The notes beneath the pieces are model-generated. The model did not search any database and was not told the DNA's origin. It saw only the letters and a list, made by a program, of their open reading frames with translations. Positions 62,288-64,000 of a DNA stretch of 64,000 bases are shown one piece after another; the stretch's first letter is position 1, and each line of letters begins with the position of its first letter. The DNA is from Naasia lichenicola. GTDB lineage: Bacteria > Actinomycetota > Actinomycetes > Actinomycetales > Microbacteriaceae. The DNA lies in the NCBI RefSeq assembly GCF_004801885.1, contig NZ_SSSM01000004.1:512001-576000 (forward strand), written 5' to 3'. The position numbers were made by a program, and so were the translations under genes.

Positions 62288-63520
62288 TCAGGTGGTGAGC
62301 GCCCGCCGACGGCCGAGGTTCGCCAGCACCAAGGCGAGGACCCCGATGACGAGGATGACCGGAGAGCCGATCTCGAGGGCGGTCAGCAGTCCCGCCGAGG
62401 TGGCGAGGGCCCCGAGGGCGAGCGCCCCTGCGGCCTGGGCGAAGTAGCCGATGACGTAGGCCGCCGACAGCACGGCGCCGCGATGCTCGGCGGGCGCGCT
62501 CCGCGAGACGAGGCCGAGACCGCCGGAGAACAGCAGGCTGTACCCGGTGCCCGCGACGACGGATGAGGCGATGAAGAGCGGCAGCGAGTGCGCGGCGCCC
62601 GCGGCGATGAGCAGGCCGAGGCCGACCGTGGCGGCGATCGGGCCGATGGTGATCGTGAGCACCGGAGAGAGGGATCGCGCCAGCACAGCGACCACGCCGA
62701 TCATCACGGCCGAGATCGCGATGATGGCCCCGTCGGCGAATGCGTTGTCCGAGCGCACCAGCTCGCGGGCGATCTGAGCACCGAGGGCCAGGAAGATCGC
62801 GCCCATCGTGTAGGCGGCCGAGATGCCGAGCGCTCCGGCCGCGAACATGCCCCGCGCGGCGGGGATGAGCATCCGCCGCGGCCGCCAGCGCTCCGCAGCC
62901 TGCTCCGCCGTGCGCCCGGGCAGGAAGAGGGCCACACCGAAGGTGGCGACGGCCGCCGCGAACAGCACCCAGAAGCTCAGGTGCATCGGCGCGGGGGCGT
63001 ACTGGACGAGCGCGCCGCCCACCAGGGTGGCGAGGGCGAGCCCCGTCGCAGTCGCCGCGGTGGTGGTCGAGCTCGCGCGGTGCGCCCGGCTCGGGCCGCC
63101 GAAGTCGATCATCGCGGCTGTCGCGGGACTGAGCGACAGCCCGACGCCCGCTCCCATCAGTGCACGTCCGGCCAGCACCCAGCCGAGATCGGGGGCGACC
63201 GCGAAGGCGAGGCAGCCCGCAGCGAGGATGCCGAGGCCGGTGAGGATGGTCGCCCGCCGTCCGATGACGTCGGAGAGTCCGCCGAAGACGAGCAGGACGG
63301 GGATCAGCACGATCGGGTAGATCGCGAAGATCGCGGTGGTGACCGTGGGGGTCAGATCCCATCGGGCCGCATACAGCGGATAGACGACGGTCGGTGCTGC
63401 GCTCGCCCACAGTGCGAGGCCCGCCACCACCGCCGCGGTCCAGAAGCTGGCGCCGGGGCCCAGTCGACGAGACGTCAGCGAAGGTCGGTGCGAGGCGGTG
63501 CGCGGGACGGGAGAGGACAT
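62288..63520 (-). CDS. MFS transporter
   Basis: A 410-residue major-facilitator protein with twelve helices. The loop 2-3 motif FGGLSDVIGRRATILTG (GxxxDxxGRR) and helix 5 region GLSLSPATAAMIDFGG fit drug-efflux-type members; substrate unknown. The start ATG is monocistronic, followed upstream by a 300-bp gap. Confidence 0.88.
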   Translation of the reverse strand: MSSPVPRTASHRPSLTSRRLGPGASFWTAAVVAGLALWASAAPTVVYPLYAARWDLTPTVTTAIFAIYPIVLIPVLLVFGGLSDVIGRRATILTGLGILAAGCLAFAVAPDLGWVLAGRALMGAGVGLSLSPATAAMIDFGGPSRAHRASSTTTAATATGLALATLVGGALVQYAPAPMHLSFWVLFAAAVATFGVALFLPGRTAEQAAERWRPRRMLIPAARGMFAAGALGISAAYTMGAIFLALGAQIARELVRSDNAFADGAIIAISAVMIGVVAVLARSLSPVLTITIGPIAATVGLGLLIAAGAAHSLPLFIASSVVAGTGYSLLFSGGLGLVSRSAPAEHRGAVLSAAYVIGYFAQAAGALALGALATSAGLLTALEIGSPVILVIGVLALVLANLGRRRALTT

Positions 63521-63822
63521 GACAGGCCTTTCGAGGGTCCGCGCGGAGATCGCGGAGGAGGGATGCGGACTCCATCGACCGGCGGTTCACGCTACCACCC
63601 TGGATTCGGATTTCCAACCCAGTTCAATGACGGGACGAGCGGGAACCTTGGCATATCGGGTGAAACGACCGCGCCAGGCCTCCGCGGAAATAGCGTGGCG
63701 AGAGGGGCGCGCCCTCCTCCGTTCCCGATCGGACCGGCTCGCCTATTGGATCCCAGAGCCACCGGATCCCAGACTCGCTGGATCCCGGACTCGCTTCACT
63801 CCTACGGAAGAGAACACCACCC
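63521..63822. other. 302-bp divergent intergenic region
   Basis: Between the MFS gene (minus) and the partial gene at 63823 (plus). Contains the promoters of both, and a 16-bp triplicate at 63748-63795. No gene seen. Confidence 0.6.
63748..63795. repeat. Three tandem 16-bp repeats
   Basis: GGATCCCAGAGCCACC, GGATCCCAGACTCGCT and GGATCCCGGACTCGCT, ending 27 bases before the start codon at 63823. Position suits a role in promoter or leader function, or simple slippage. Confidence 0.85.
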
Positions 63823-64000
63823 ATGTCAACACTGAGCAAGCAGGCCAAGAAGCGCGCGAAGGCCGCACAGGACGCCGGGCCCCTCAATCCCGTCAAGGCA
63901 CTGAGCGACGCGGGCTTCAAGAGCGAATGGGCCTTCACGGGCGGCTTCCTCTCGATCGTGCTGAGCTTCGCCGCCTGGCTCATCTCGCGCGGCAAGAAGG
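63823..64000 (+). CDS. Partial gene: N-terminus of a small membrane protein
   Basis: The 59 visible codons read MSTLSKQAKKRAKAAQDAG, then a hydrophobic helix EWAFTGGFLSIVLSFAAWLIS ending in RGKK at the edge. Basic N-terminus plus one helix; no family recognised. GGAAGAG is upstream. Continues beyond the window. Confidence 0.6.
   Translation, partial: MSTLSKQAKKRAKAAQDAGPLNPVKALSDAGFKSEWAFTGGFLSIVLSFAAWLISRGKK

Overview
This 64 kb window is GC-rich, densely coded DNA from an aerobic actinobacterium. A Microbacteriaceae-like organism is the best guess. The evidence is a near-complete menaquinone pathway beside a Gram-positive System II cytochrome c maturation locus, a 32-residue bS22-type ribosomal peptide next to an excisionase-like HTH gene, and many genes that begin at ATG or GTG exactly six bases after a TANNNT box, which is the leaderless-mRNA signature. 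The assignment rests on gene content and style only; no database was searched.

Region 1 (1-13.8 kb) is an accessory segment. It opens with the N-terminal part of motA and closes with a tyrosine recombinase next to the 3' end of a tRNA-Met gene. Between them are: a tightly overlapping minus-strand operon for copper and envelope redox functions (DUF6153-like protein, M23 peptidase, DsbA-like, CopD/CtaG fusion, TlpA-like, CcdA); a zinc/cobalt-type module (CDF exporter, CzrA-like ArsR sensor, and a likely co-regulated zf-TFIIB protein with an extra lspA); and a CmtR-like sensor, a second CDF exporter with a His/Glu repeat tail, and a 21-residue peptide with eight cysteines. An ankyrin protein and an orphan methyltransferase-like protein follow.

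Region 2 (13.8-26.2 kb) holds tRNA-Met, tRNA-Thr and tRNA-Tyr, an alpha-glucosidase, two M23 peptidases, an inositol-phosphatase family enzyme, a CGNR regulator divergent from an EamA exporter, a YajQ protein, a GNAT enzyme, an FprA-type ferredoxin reductase and a polyprenyl diphosphate synthase overlapping menG.

Region 3 (26-40.8 kb) is the respiratory locus: menF, menD, menA, menE, menB and menC, then ccsB, resB, ccdA and a ResA/TlpA-like lipoprotein. Together with menG and the polyprenyl synthase they make the quinone and mature the cytochromes that use it.

Region 4 (40.8-54.4 kb) is housekeeping: AspRS, glutaredoxin-like protein, HAD phosphatase, bS22, HTH and ArsR regulators, TrkH/TrkA potassium uptake, ProC, a class I amidotransferase, TadA, Upp, a winged-helix regulator without a receiver domain behind a short leader ORF, a MarR regulator and a photolyase. 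Two sizeable non-coding stretches here look structured.

Region 5 (54.4-64 kb) has a zinc alcohol dehydrogenase, four glycan enzymes (galactosyltransferase-like, UGT-like, a HEAT-repeat/GT4 fusion and a polysaccharide pyruvyl transferase), a beta-carbonic anhydrase, an MFS transporter and a partial gene at the edge.

Across regions 2-5, gene junctions repeatedly carry long imperfect palindromes of several sequence families, including a pair of roughly 185 bp elements with long terminal inverted repeats. The best candidates for something undescribed are the tiny Cys-rich peptide coupled to the CmtR/CDF operon, the HEAT-GT4 fusion, the palindrome families, and the structured non-coding block upstream of the photolyase.
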